From Treponema sp. UBA6367 (GTDB lineage Bacteria > Spirochaetota > Spirochaetia > Treponematales > Treponemataceae), in the NCBI GenBank assembly GCA_002437725.1, contig DJRF01000006.1, positions 1 to 50,313 on the forward strand: a stretch of DNA of 50,313 nt, read 5' to 3'. Shown piece by piece: positions 8,710 through 17,342 of the stretch. Below the pieces are notes generated by a model. The model saw nothing but the letters and a program-made list of their open reading frames with translations. It made no database searches and had not been told where the DNA came from. The position numbers and the translations under genes are program-made. Numbering within the stretch: the first letter of the stretch is position 1; the number at the start of each line of letters is the position of its first letter.

Positions 8710-9335
8710 AAGATTTTCAGTTGAAAAACGGTATTTTTTTTAAGCAGTACAGAATAAGCCTTTTAAAAGAAATTTTTAGAAAATCAATTCACCTGTGCAG
8801 CGCCTTTGTTCCTGCTTTGTTGAAGATTGCCTATTGGCCAGTCATGTTGCTATTATTTTTAGCTTTGTTAGGATACTCTGTTTCTGAATTGTTAAGGATA
8901 AATGGAATAGAAGTTCCTGTTGTTTCAAAAATAACAGCAGTTGCGGCAAGAAAAAGAGATGAAAACAAGTTTGTTCTTGGACCTGTTACGCTTGTAATAG
9001 GTATTATTTGCTCATCTTTGATTTGGCAGCCGACTTTTGCTAGAATTGGAATATATGCGCTAGCTTTTGGAGACGGTCTTGCAAGTCTTGTAGGCAAATT
9101 TTGGGGAAGAATCTATATTCCAGGAACACAGGGAAAGACTGTAGCAGGAAGTTTAACTTGTTTTTTAGCTGTTTTTATATCTTCTTTTTGCGTTTGTTCA
9201 AATTCTTTTGTTGCCTTGATTCTTGCTACAGTTGCTATGGTTGTAGAAGTTCTTCCTTTAAAAGATTTTGACAATGTTTTGATTCCTATTTTTATTGGCG
9301 GGCTTGCACAGTTTTTGATTATGGGAACGTTCTAG
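8706..9335 (+). CDS. DGK1/SEC59/VTE5-family membrane CTP-dependent lipid kinase-like protein
   Basis: 209-aa integral membrane protein with about six hydrophobic segments. Family signatures are visible: LLKEIFRKSIHLCSAF near the N-terminus, LAFGDGLASLVGKFWG, GKTVAGSLTCF, and PLKDFDNVLIPIFIGG near the end. Relatives use CTP to phosphorylate dolichol, diacylglycerol or phytol; the substrate here is unknown. The ATG overlaps the stop of the TPR gene by 4 nt. Its own stop shares a CTAG palindrome with the stop of the convergent gene. Confidence 0.8.
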   Translation: MKDFQLKNGIFFKQYRISLLKEIFRKSIHLCSAFVPALLKIAYWPVMLLLFLALLGYSVSELLRINGIEVPVVSKITAVAARKRDENKFVLGPVTLVIGIICSSLIWQPTFARIGIYALAFGDGLASLVGKFWGRIYIPGTQGKTVAGSLTCFLAVFISSFCVCSNSFVALILATVAMVVEVLPLKDFDNVLIPIFIGGLAQFLIMGTF

Positions 9336-10147
9336 TTCCATAAGTATTGCTTATGTAAATCTTTTAGATATATAAAAGTTCCTAGCATAAGCAGCAAAAA
9401 GCCTATAGCCATAAACAGATAGCAGAATGCTTCTCTTAGTATAAAGTATCCTAAAGAAAGAAGAATCAGACCTATAGGTGTTTTGTTTTTTATTTTTTTT
9501 GTTATTGTTTGCAAAAATTCAGAAAACCAGGTAAGCAAAATTATTATAACTTGACCAGTTTGAAAAACGTGATGAAATCCTAGTTCCATTATGCAAACGT
9601 TTCTAATCTTTCCAGAGTTTACAGGAAAAAAAATCGAAATAGCAAGAGAAATTACAAAAAGGATAAAAATATTTTGTTCTACATATTGCCTGTATTCTTG
9701 AGAGCTGCAAATGACTGTTAAAAGGAGCGAAAAAACACTTATATATCTTCCTAGCAAAACCGTTCTTGTGCAGAATATTGCAAGCGTTGATGAAGAATTC
9801 CATAAATCATTTATAGGAACAGCAAGCCTTGTTGCTTCCAAAATGCAGCCCATTAAAAAAATAGAAAAATATATTATTTCTGTGGATTGTGTTTTTTCAA
9901 ATTCTACATTTATGTAAAGATAGCTTATAAAAACATATATGAGCAGCAAAAATATAGAAATAACCACAGCTAGAAAACTAAACTTTGTTAGAAAGGTTCT
10001 AACTAAAAAAAATCCTTCTGTATTGCTAGGGGATGTAAAAGTTCCGAAAAAATATTGTAATCCTGTTAAAATACCAATCCCTAAGATTATGGCAAGCGAG
10101 ACGAACATGAAGATTGTTATAAATGTATTTCTTGTTTTTATTGTCAT
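9332..10147 (-). CDS. multi-pass membrane protein of unknown function
   Basis: 271 aa with seven or eight hydrophobic segments spread over the whole length (for example FMFVSLAIILGIGILTGLQ, FSFLAVVISIFLLLIYVFIS, FCYLFMAIGFLLLMLGTFIY). The arrangement resembles the 7TM sensor modules fused to bacterial signalling proteins, but no effector domain is attached and I cannot assign a family. No Shine-Dalgarno is seen before the ATG; instead a promoter ends 8 nt upstream. It converges on, and overlaps by 4 nt, the lipid-kinase-like gene. Confidence 0.75.
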   Translation of the reverse strand: MTIKTRNTFITIFMFVSLAIILGIGILTGLQYFFGTFTSPSNTEGFFLVRTFLTKFSFLAVVISIFLLLIYVFISYLYINVEFEKTQSTEIIYFSIFLMGCILEATRLAVPINDLWNSSSTLAIFCTRTVLLGRYISVFSLLLTVICSSQEYRQYVEQNIFILFVISLAISIFFPVNSGKIRNVCIMELGFHHVFQTGQVIIILLTWFSEFLQTITKKIKNKTPIGLILLSLGYFILREAFCYLFMAIGFLLLMLGTFIYLKDLHKQYLWN

Positions 10148-10155
10148 TCAGAAGA

Positions 10156-10184
10156 ATATTAAACTTAAAGCAAATAATAGTAAA
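10156..10184 (-). promoter_or_regulatory. promoter of the multi-pass membrane protein gene
   Basis: On the minus strand: TTTACT (10184-10179), a 17-nt spacer and TAATAT (10161-10156). The -10 box ends 8 nt before the ATG at 10147, predicting a leaderless message. Confidence 0.6.
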
Positions 10185-10253
10185 GACTTATAAAAAAAAA
10201 CCGAAAATGAAATAGAAAGATTTTAAGATAGGTATTTATTAGGTAAAAAAGAG

Positions 10254-10281
10254 TTGTAAAATCTTGATTTTAACCTATTAT
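10254..10281 (+). promoter_or_regulatory. promoter of the DUF2259-like gene
   Basis: TTGTAA at 10254-10259, a 16-nt spacer and TATTAT at 10276-10281. Transcription would start near 10288, leaving a 20-nt leader with a GAGG ribosome site at 10300-10303. This contrasts with the leaderless arrangement next door. Confidence 0.5.
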
Positions 10282-10307
10282 TCTGTCTTTTAAATTTGTG
10301 AGGAAAT

Positions 10308-11105
10308 ATGAGAAAAAATCTTTTAAGCATTTTGATTGTTTTTTCAATGACATTTGCAGCTTTTGCAGGTGATTCTGCTGTTTTTGTGGATAATGGCTTT
10401 TCTGCGGATGGCAACTATTATATTTTTGGACAATACGGAAAGACTGATAAGACTTTCTGTGGTTGGGCAGAAATTTACATAGTCGATGTAAAAGCTAATG
10501 AATATGTTGATGGTTGTGTTTATAAAATAAAGCCTTCGGCCGTTACTTCTGACAAATCTGGAAAAGAAGTTTATGAAACTCTTTTTGGAAAAAACTTTTA
10601 TTCTATCTCAAAGTATAATTGCAGTCCTGCAAAACCTGAGCAAATTTTATATATTCGAGAAGCCGAATCTAAATCTTCTACAGATGAAATTGTTTTTCAA
10701 GATTTTACAAGTTCTATAAGCAAGGACAAAGCCTTTTATAAGGTTAAGCTTGTCCCTAAAATAAATGGAAAAGGACTTGAAACAAAGTCTTCATTTGTAA
10801 TTGATGTTGAAAAACTTGATTACAAAGGCAACATTTTGGCAAAACAACAGCTCGGTTCACCTGACATAGTTAGAAGGGGCGTAAAGGACTATAAAATAGA
10901 ACGAATTGTTTGCGATAAATCTGGTAAAAATCTTGCTGCAATTGTAGAAAAAACTTGCGAAGATAAAACAGGCACAAACATTCGTTATATGATTGAAACT
11001 GCGACTTTAAATGAGAGCTTCTTTACTAATCTTGCAGAAGAACCTGAAGAAATAAAAGAGAACGATGTGTCAGAAGCAGAAGATTCTCTTATTGATGCAA
11101 AGTAA
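10308..11105 (+). CDS. DUF2259-like secreted protein
   Basis: 265 aa starting with a signal peptide (KNLLSILIVFSMTFAAFA). The mature part opens with FSADGNYYIFGQYGKTD and GWAEIYIVDVKANEYV, which I associate with the predicted secreted DUF2259 family known from treponemes; no function is established. Probably periplasmic. The last 25 residues are acidic (EEPEEIKENDVSEAED). The ATG at 10308 has GAGG 4 nt upstream. A strong terminator follows at 11184. Confidence 0.75.
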   Translation: MRKNLLSILIVFSMTFAAFAGDSAVFVDNGFSADGNYYIFGQYGKTDKTFCGWAEIYIVDVKANEYVDGCVYKIKPSAVTSDKSGKEVYETLFGKNFYSISKYNCSPAKPEQILYIREAESKSSTDEIVFQDFTSSISKDKAFYKVKLVPKINGKGLETKSSFVIDVEKLDYKGNILAKQQLGSPDIVRRGVKDYKIERIVCDKSGKNLAAIVEKTCEDKTGTNIRYMIETATLNESFFTNLAEEPEEIKENDVSEAEDSLIDAK

Positions 11106-11183
11106 TTGCAATAAAATTTAAAAAATGTTTTTTAGAACATAAAAAAACTGCATTTTTTTACAATTTTAAGCGATATATATAAT

Positions 11184-11219
11184 AAGGCTACCTATGAATT
11201 ATCTTAGGTAGCCTTTTTT
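11184..11219 (+). terminator. Rho-independent terminator
   Basis: AAGGCTACCTA (11184-11194) pairs perfectly with TAGGTAGCCTT (11205-11215), an 11-bp stem with a 10-nt loop, followed by a T-run to 11219. It ends the DUF2259-like transcript. Confidence 0.9.
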
Positions 11220-11292
11220 AAGGTTTAGACAGACCTTAAAAAAGACTGAGTCAAGGTCTTGAGCGTGATTTTGCCTTGATCAGATGTATTTT
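11220..11292 (+). repeat. intergenic repeat family B, copy 1
   Basis: Contains AGGT/ACCT arms, then CTGAGTCAAGGTCTTGAGCG and CCTTGATCAG, which fold into a hairpin. Related copies lie at 31720-31790 and 50117-50195. Read on the minus strand, the hairpin ends in CTCAG followed by a T-run, like a terminator. It sits directly behind the plus-strand terminator at 11184-11219. Confidence 0.7.
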
Positions 11293-11321
11293 TATATGAT
11301 TTTAAAATTGGAGGAAAAATG

Positions 11322-12347
11322 ATGAAAAAAGTTTTTGCCCTTGCAAAGGTTTTGTTTATTGTCGGAATTGTCACCCTTTTCGTGTGTCCATATTCTTGCA
11401 GAATGACTGAAGAAGGTATTACAGTTTTAAAAGCTGACTATCAAATTCCTAAAATTGAAAATATTTCTGTTTTATCAGAGAGTTGTACAAAGCTTTCTTT
11501 TTCTAATATTTCTAAAATAAAAAATCTTGTTGTAAGTCCAGAAATTTTATTTTCTGTAAACGAAAGTTTTTCACAAAATCCGAATTCTTTGTTTGAAGTT
11601 GCATTAAATTTTAATGAACCTTTAAAACCTGGCGAAAAATATGTTGTTTTCGGAACTAGTTGCGATGAAACTGGCAATACTCTTTCGTTTAGTGTTCCTT
11701 TTTTAGGATATAACGCTAATGTTCCTGGTTTAAAAATTATTGAAGTTCATCCTGGCTATGGAAGCTATACTTACAAAAAAAATAAAGTCTATCTTACCGA
11801 ATATGTTATGCTGGAAGTCCTTTCAGATGGAAATATGGCGTCTGTTTTATTATTTAGCGCGTATGATGGAGAAGATGATGGCTACCTTTTTCCTGCTTTT
11901 AATGTAAAAAAGGGAGAAAAAATTCTTGTACACTTAAGAACTAGGGAAGAGGAAAAGTCAGGGGCTATTGATGAATTAGAAGATGATTTAGCGCTTTCTA
12001 CGGCAAGTTTTTCAAAATCCAATATCAGAGATTTATGGAGCGCAAATACTTCTGCAAGGTTTAATGATAAAACTGACATAATAGTTTTAAAAGATACAGG
12101 AAGCGGCGCTTTATTGGATGCAATGATGTATGCAACATCTGAAACTTTTGACTGGCAAAACGAAGCTGTTTCTTCTGTTGCTGCTGCTGTTTTTTCATCT
12201 GGGCTTTGGAAAGGGCAGACACCTTCTGATGCAATTTGCTCGGATTCTCTTACATCATCTAAATGCTTTATAAAAACACAAGTTTATAACCAAAAAGATT
12301 CTTGGGAAATTTCTACGTGCAAACAAAATGCTGCATCTATGCAATAG
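11322..12347 (+). CDS. lipoprotein-like secreted protein with lamin-tail-like domain
   Basis: 341 aa. The N-terminus is a signal peptide (KVLFIVGIVTLFVCPYSC) whose last cysteine could be lipidated under the loose spirochaete lipobox. Residues from about 145 (LKIIEVHPGYGSYTYKK, EYVMLEVLSDGN, NVKKGEKILVHLRT, DIIVLKDTGSGALLDAMMY) fit the layout of an LTD (lamin-tail) beta-sandwich, as found in secreted bacterial proteins. Function unknown. Two ATGs are adjacent; 11322 is 7 nt from GGAGG (11310-11314), while 11319 is only 4 nt away. Confidence 0.7.
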   Translation: MKKVFALAKVLFIVGIVTLFVCPYSCRMTEEGITVLKADYQIPKIENISVLSESCTKLSFSNISKIKNLVVSPEILFSVNESFSQNPNSLFEVALNFNEPLKPGEKYVVFGTSCDETGNTLSFSVPFLGYNANVPGLKIIEVHPGYGSYTYKKNKVYLTEYVMLEVLSDGNMASVLLFSAYDGEDDGYLFPAFNVKKGEKILVHLRTREEEKSGAIDELEDDLALSTASFSKSNIRDLWSANTSARFNDKTDIIVLKDTGSGALLDAMMYATSETFDWQNEAVSSVAAAVFSSGLWKGQTPSDAICSDSLTSSKCFIKTQVYNQKDSWEISTCKQNAASMQ

Positions 12348-12373
12348 AAAAAATATTCCACTTGTGCTATAAT
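12345..12373 (+). promoter_or_regulatory. extended -10 promoter of the U32 gene
   Basis: TAGAAA at 12345-12350, a 17-nt spacer and TATAAT at 12368-12373 preceded by TGC (extended -10). Seven nucleotides separate the box from the ATG at 12381, so transcription should start at or next to the start codon. Confidence 0.7.
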
Positions 12374-12380
12374 TTAGGCT

Positions 12381-14684
12381 ATGTCTGAATTATTAGCACC
12401 TGCGGGTAATATTGAATCTCTTGATGCGGCTATTGGTGAAGGAGCTGACGCTGTTTATTTAGGTCTGAAAAGTTTTAATGCGCGTCTTAGAACTTCAAAT
12501 TTTGCATGGAACCAATTTGAAGCTGCAGTAAACTTTGTTCATAAGCAAGGGAAAAAAATTTATGTAACTGTAAACACTGTTTGCGAGGAGCGCGAAACAG
12601 AACGCCTTTACAGATTTCTTTCTTATCTTAATAAAGTTAAGCCAGATGGACTTATAGTTCAAGATTTTTCTGTTATAAGAATGTGCCAGGAATTTTTTCC
12701 TGATATGGAACTTCATGCCTCTACGCAGATGAATGTTGAAAGCGCTGCTGCGGCAAATCTTTTGTATAGCGAAGGATTAAAAAGAGTTGTTGTTGCGCGG
12801 GAATTAGGTTTAGATGAAGTCCGTTATATAAAAGAACATTCTAAGGCAGAAATAGAAATGTTTGTACATGGGGCTCTTTGCGTAAGTGAAAGCGGACTTT
12901 GCCTTTTTTCCAGTTTTCTTGGCGGAAAATCGGCTAATCGTGGAATGTGTACGCAGGCTTGCAGGCGTCTTTATACAGCAGAGTATTCAGAGGGAATTAA
13001 ACAAGGATATTATTTTAGTCCATGTGATTTGCAATTGATTGACCAAATTCCTCAATTAATGGAAATTGGCATAGATTCCTTTAAAATTGAAGGACGAATG
13101 AAAAGCGCTGAGTATGTAGGAAATGTGGTCGCCGCATATCGCTATGTTATGGATCACTGGAAAGAAGATAAAAAAGGTGCGTTGGCTACTGGAAAAAGAA
13201 TGCTTGCTTCTGATTTTGCTCGTTCAAAGACTACTTATTGGTACGGTTTTGAAAATATAAAAGACGGTGTTCAATTCGCAGGAGAAAAAATTCTTAACCC
13301 AGATCAAGCTGGAGGAACTGGAATTTTTCTTGGAAAAATTTCTGCAGTAAAAAAAGCTCCCGATGGATTAATTGAAGAAATCAATAAAGCTGCAACTCCA
13401 GATAATCCTCCGGCTCATATTCAATTGGCTGTTCTAAGCGGCGGCTCTTATGACCCTGATCCAGGCGATTCTATAAGACTTCACCGTGCAGATGATTCTG
13501 GTAGAATGAGTTACAAAGTAAAGAGCGTTCAAGTTGAAGAAAATGGAAAGCGATGGATAGATGTGCCTTCTAATTTTAAAATAGGAGATAGCGTTTATCT
13601 TTTGCAAATAAAGGCCATGTCAAAAAGATATCCTAGAGTTTTGCCATCTGATTTAAGTTCGTTTAGAAAACAGCCCGGAGATGAACAGCTTCCAGTCCTT
13701 GATATAACACCTGTTGAAAAAAATGAGTTAAATTATTTTCCAGAAGGGCTTTATGTTCAAGTCAGCACTATTTCTGATATATTTTCTGCACAGGCTCTTC
13801 GTCCTGTAAGAATTATTATTGAATACAATTCAGAGACAAAAGATGACCTTATTACAGGAAAAACTGTTATTCCTTTTCCAAAAAAATGTACATTTATTTC
13901 TCTTCCGCCTTTTTGTTCGGCATTTGAAGAAGAAAAACTTGCAGCCGACTTGGATTTTCTTATTGAAAAAGGGTATAAGAACTTTGTTGTAAACAATATT
14001 GCAGAAATTGCTATGTTAAAGCAAAAGCCTGTTTTTATTACTGCAGGACCATACTTGTATACTTTTAACAGGTGGGCGGTTTCCTGGCTTGAAAATCAAA
14101 ACATAAGCTCTTTTGTAATGCCTTATGAAAATTCTCGCCGAAATCTAGAAGCAACTTTTGAAATGAACGTAAGGCAAAGAGTCCTTGTTCCTGTGTTTGC
14201 TTATCCAGCATTGTTTAGAATTCGTTTTAAGCTTCCAGAAAGTTATGGATTTACATATTTTTCTGATAAAGAAGAAACAGAGTTCAAAGTAGCCTCTTCT
14301 GATGACGGTTCTGTTGTTGTTCCTGAACTTCCATTTTCTATATTGGATAAAACAGAATTCCTTGCGCAATCAGGATTTAAGCGGTTTCTAATTGATTTTT
14401 CGAATATTCAAGTTTCAAAAAATCAAATAAAAACTGTTTCTGCTTCCTTGTATAAAAAACAATTTCTTTCAGAAACTTCAAGGTTTAACTGGAAAGATGG
14501 ATTTTATTCGCCGCAGCAAATTGAAGAATTTAAAGCTAGCAACGAACGGGCCGCCGCTGCAAGGCTTGCTATGAAAAATAATTCTGCAGGCGACCGTCCT
14601 TTTGCTGGCAAAAAGCCTAGAACTAAACGAAAATCAAACTATGAAAAAAGCAGCTTTTCAAAGAGTCCTAAGCGAAAAAAATAG
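12381..14684 (+). CDS. peptidase U32-family protein (RlhA/TrhP-like RNA hydroxylation family)
   Basis: 767 aa. The N-terminal TIM-barrel-like part begins ELLAPAGNIESLDAAIGEGA. The U32 signature lies around residues 157-180 (EIEMFVHGALCVSESGLCLF), with conserved cysteines C167, C174 and C190 plus a nearby C194. Better-studied members, E. coli RlhA (YdcP) and TrhP (YegQ), hydroxylate 23S rRNA or tRNA rather than cut protein; the length is closer to RlhA. The long C-terminal half is less conserved and ends in a Lys/Arg-rich tail (KKPRTKRKSNYEKSSFSK), perhaps RNA-binding. There is no Shine-Dalgarno; the promoter ends 7 nt upstream. Confidence 0.85.
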   Translation: MSELLAPAGNIESLDAAIGEGADAVYLGLKSFNARLRTSNFAWNQFEAAVNFVHKQGKKIYVTVNTVCEERETERLYRFLSYLNKVKPDGLIVQDFSVIRMCQEFFPDMELHASTQMNVESAAAANLLYSEGLKRVVVARELGLDEVRYIKEHSKAEIEMFVHGALCVSESGLCLFSSFLGGKSANRGMCTQACRRLYTAEYSEGIKQGYYFSPCDLQLIDQIPQLMEIGIDSFKIEGRMKSAEYVGNVVAAYRYVMDHWKEDKKGALATGKRMLASDFARSKTTYWYGFENIKDGVQFAGEKILNPDQAGGTGIFLGKISAVKKAPDGLIEEINKAATPDNPPAHIQLAVLSGGSYDPDPGDSIRLHRADDSGRMSYKVKSVQVEENGKRWIDVPSNFKIGDSVYLLQIKAMSKRYPRVLPSDLSSFRKQPGDEQLPVLDITPVEKNELNYFPEGLYVQVSTISDIFSAQALRPVRIIIEYNSETKDDLITGKTVIPFPKKCTFISLPPFCSAFEEEKLAADLDFLIEKGYKNFVVNNIAEIAMLKQKPVFITAGPYLYTFNRWAVSWLENQNISSFVMPYENSRRNLEATFEMNVRQRVLVPVFAYPALFRIRFKLPESYGFTYFSDKEETEFKVASSDDGSVVVPELPFSILDKTEFLAQSGFKRFLIDFSNIQVSKNQIKTVSASLYKKQFLSETSRFNWKDGFYSPQQIEEFKASNERAAAARLAMKNNSAGDRPFAGKKPRTKRKSNYEKSSFSKSPKRKK

Positions 14685-14693
14685 ATTTGCGCT

Positions 14694-15140
14694 TTAGAAA
14701 ACTGTTTCTTCTACGGCAACTTCTTTTTCTTCAAGGTTTAATTCCTCTTCATACGCTGCTTGATTAGCTTCTGCAATTGCAGATAGATTTTCATCAGAAT
14801 CAGATTTAATAGGCTTGGGCTTAAATTCGATGTGCTCTGCAATGATTGTAACTTTGCTAGTTTTTTTCCCTTCTGCGGTTGTCCATCTATTTTGCCGAAG
14901 CCTGCCAACAACTCTAAGACCTCTGCCTTTTACACATTCTTGAACAGCCCTCTCTGCCATCTTTCCATACGCTTCAACATTAAAATACGAAACTTCTTTT
15001 ATGCCTTCTCCTTCGGAGTTTCTGTAAAATCTGTTTACTGCTAAAGGAATTTCGCAAACTTTTAGGCTTTCATTTGGTTCTTTTAGTTCTGGTGCTCTTG
15101 TAACATTGCCTTCGATAATTATTGAGTTCAATTGATTCAT
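14694..15140 (-). CDS. ssb: single-stranded DNA-binding protein
   Basis: 148 aa. The OB-fold begins MNQLNSIIIEGNVTRAPEL and continues with CEIPLAVNRFYRN, EVSYFNVEAYGKMAE and GRGLRVVGRLRQNRW. The C-terminus is acidic and ends EETVF; the usual DDIPF tip that recruits partner proteins is only loosely kept. The ATG at 15140 has GAGG 6-9 nt upstream. A longer frame from 15230 would add 30 non-conserved residues without a ribosome site. It is convergent with the U32 gene, with 9 nt between stops. Confidence 0.9.
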   Translation of the reverse strand: MNQLNSIIIEGNVTRAPELKEPNESLKVCEIPLAVNRFYRNSEGEGIKEVSYFNVEAYGKMAERAVQECVKGRGLRVVGRLRQNRWTTAEGKKTSKVTIIAEHIEFKPKPIKSDSDENLSAIAEANQAAYEEELNLEEKEVAVEETVF

Positions 15141-15298
15141 TAGTAACCTCATAGATAATAGTGTGCTTTTTCTGGCCAGCAAAAAAGCGAAAGTTAAAAC
15201 ATCTTGCAACGCAATCTTAGTTGTTTTCATCTTTCATTGTATATATCGCTGAGGATTTTATAAAAAGTGCAATTTTTTTTACGATTTTCTTATTTTTT

Positions 15299-17194
15299 TT
15301 ATCCATTGCTTATTAGCCGCAGAATAAAGAGCTGGACATACATATTAAGGGCTTCTTCTTCCTTTATTTTTTGCATATTCGGTGTTTTTACAAGAGTTTC
15401 TGCAAGGCTTTGAACTCTTTCTAAAGAAAATGTCTGTGCAGATATGGTTTTAATAACTTTTCTCATATAATCTCTTATCAAACTATTTACATCCGCGGTG
15501 AGAGTGTCGTGCGCTTCTTTTGTAATCATTTTATTCCATATTTTTAGATAGGAATCTAATTCTCTGTCTATAGTAGAGCCAGCAGGAACAAGATATTCAG
15601 AAATTTCTTTTGCAGTTCTTGCTAAAACTTCTCTTTTTGAACCATTTTGACTAGATTGCGGAGAATCATCTGGTATGTCGTCGCTAGTGAGTTCTTTTGC
15701 GGCTTTAGAAGTTGTTTGCACTGTTGTATTTTTTTTCTTAAGTAATCTTGCAATCCAAGAGATTATAGGAATCGTATACCAAAACGGAAGCATCATTTTT
15801 GCATTTGAAAGAATTGTGCTGCTTTTTAGCATCAGAAGATCAGAATATGGCAGAAGTTTTCCATTCGAAAAAAGCCTTACATCGTTATTGCGCTCCGACT
15901 CAAAACTTAGCATAGTAAGAAAATTTGCATTCAAAAGAGCATAAAGAACAGGTGAGCATATTTTTACTTCTTTTTTTATGCAGTTTTCAAAAAGTTTAGA
16001 ATCTTTCATTTCTGGTAATTTTTTATAATTTGAAAGGGCGTTGAACCATTTTTCTGTAAGATTTTTTTCAACTGTATCGTGAGCTTCGTTTGAAAGCCGT
16101 ATTACAAGTTGAAATACTCTGTCCTTAAAAATAAAATACCTTGCGCCTGTTTCAATCTTAAAAACAAGGAGTCTTGGTAATTCATTGTTCGGACATTCAG
16201 TTGTAAGTTTTTGCAGAAAGTCCTTTAATTCTTCTTCAGAAATTTGCCCGTAAAGCAGTTTTCCTTTTGAGTCTGTTAATTTTAAAATTCCTTCCATCGA
16301 AAAGAAAAAAGGAGGCTTTTCTAAAGCTTCTTCAAGTTCGTGCAATGCGAGTTCTTTTTGCTGTTTTTTAGAAGCCTTTTCTTTTAAAGCTCCTGTCCAA
16401 ATTTCTGAAATTGCAATGGACTGCAGAATATTTGTGTGTTCGCTAGTTCTGTCTTTTACTTTTTCAAAATCTTGCCTAATAAAATAACACAGTTGATTCC
16501 AAAAGTAAAAGGAGTCTCCAGAAATGTCCATGTTTAAGTCTTGGACTTCATTTTGAGCGATAAACTTTTTATAAAAATTTTGTGATGAAAGTTCTTTTCC
16601 AGGATTTGAAGTTCTTAATTTTTTTTGAAAATAATCGTGATATTCATCTTTTTTTAAAATGTGCCGAATTTTTGCCATTGCTGTTTTTACAAGGTATTGA
16701 ACTGGAACGCAAGCTGGAAAAAGAATTGAAGGAACATCGCGAGGCATTAGCAAGCAGTAAAGCTTTGGTGACTTTGTATTCTGCTTTTCTTGAATAGAAG
16801 GAATGAATTCCTCTGCTGGAAACTTTTCTATTGCATCTGATGGCAGCTGTTTCGGCAAATCGCTTATAATAGGAAAGGGCGTTGTAATATTTGTCGCAAT
16901 TTCTTTGTAGCGGTTTGCAAATTGAATTGAATAATATGTAATAACAATAAGACTTGCTTTTCCTTGCGTCTGGTTTAGAATGTACACTTCGTGTTTTTCC
17001 GCGAGGTCTTCTGCGTCTTTTAATAAGGATGTTTCTGTTGATTCCAAGTACTTTACGAGGTCTGGTTGTTCTTCAAGGTGTTTTGCAGAATATTTTCTAA
17101 TGTATTCACTAAATTCTCTAAGATTTACAAAGCCAGATTCCTGCCTGCTGGCATAGTGGCGAAGAATAGTTCCTAAATTTGAAGATGTAACCAT
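15299..17194 (-). CDS. unrecognised 631-aa protein
   Basis: No family recognised. The mostly helical, charged protein begins MVTSSNLGTILRHYASRQ. Its only marked hydrophobic stretch is MLPFWYTIPIISWIARLL (about residues 460-480), too weak for a confident membrane call. No signal peptide. The start is uncertain: ATGs lie at 17302, 17200 and 17194. I prefer 17194 because a good promoter ends 7 nt before it, while 17200 abuts the -10 box and 17302 lies upstream of the promoter. The gene is divergent from hisC. Confidence 0.7.
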   Translation of the reverse strand: MVTSSNLGTILRHYASRQESGFVNLREFSEYIRKYSAKHLEEQPDLVKYLESTETSLLKDAEDLAEKHEVYILNQTQGKASLIVITYYSIQFANRYKEIATNITTPFPIISDLPKQLPSDAIEKFPAEEFIPSIQEKQNTKSPKLYCLLMPRDVPSILFPACVPVQYLVKTAMAKIRHILKKDEYHDYFQKKLRTSNPGKELSSQNFYKKFIAQNEVQDLNMDISGDSFYFWNQLCYFIRQDFEKVKDRTSEHTNILQSIAISEIWTGALKEKASKKQQKELALHELEEALEKPPFFFSMEGILKLTDSKGKLLYGQISEEELKDFLQKLTTECPNNELPRLLVFKIETGARYFIFKDRVFQLVIRLSNEAHDTVEKNLTEKWFNALSNYKKLPEMKDSKLFENCIKKEVKICSPVLYALLNANFLTMLSFESERNNDVRLFSNGKLLPYSDLLMLKSSTILSNAKMMLPFWYTIPIISWIARLLKKKNTTVQTTSKAAKELTSDDIPDDSPQSSQNGSKREVLARTAKEISEYLVPAGSTIDRELDSYLKIWNKMITKEAHDTLTADVNSLIRDYMRKVIKTISAQTFSLERVQSLAETLVKTPNMQKIKEEEALNMYVQLFILRLISNG

Positions 17195-17201
17195 ACCCAT
17201 T

Positions 17202-17230
17202 ATTTTATCAGCAAATATATGAATTCTCAA
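17202..17230 (-). promoter_or_regulatory. promoter of the 631-aa protein gene
   Basis: Minus strand: TTGAGA (17230-17225), a 17-nt spacer and TAAAAT (17207-17202), ending 7 nt before the ATG at 17194. It decides the start choice and predicts a leaderless message. Confidence 0.65.
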
Positions 17231-17307
17231 GGTAATTTTAGTACATATTTTACTGTGCAAAACGTTGAAAGATGGGTTTGCCTTAATAAACCCTTGTATC
17301 AATTTTA

Positions 17308-17336
17308 TTGCATTTTGTTATCATAAACAATAAAAT
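17308..17336 (+). promoter_or_regulatory. promoter of hisC
   Basis: TTGCAT at 17308-17313, a 17-nt spacer and TAAAAT at 17331-17336. Six nucleotides later is the ATG (17343), where transcription is expected to start. No Shine-Dalgarno. Confidence 0.65.
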
Positions 17337-17342
17337 GACTGT

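Noticed and set aside
9332..10147. Assignment of the multi-pass protein as a sensor histidine kinase.
   Set aside because: Only the membrane part is present; no kinase, DNA-binding or cyclase domain follows.
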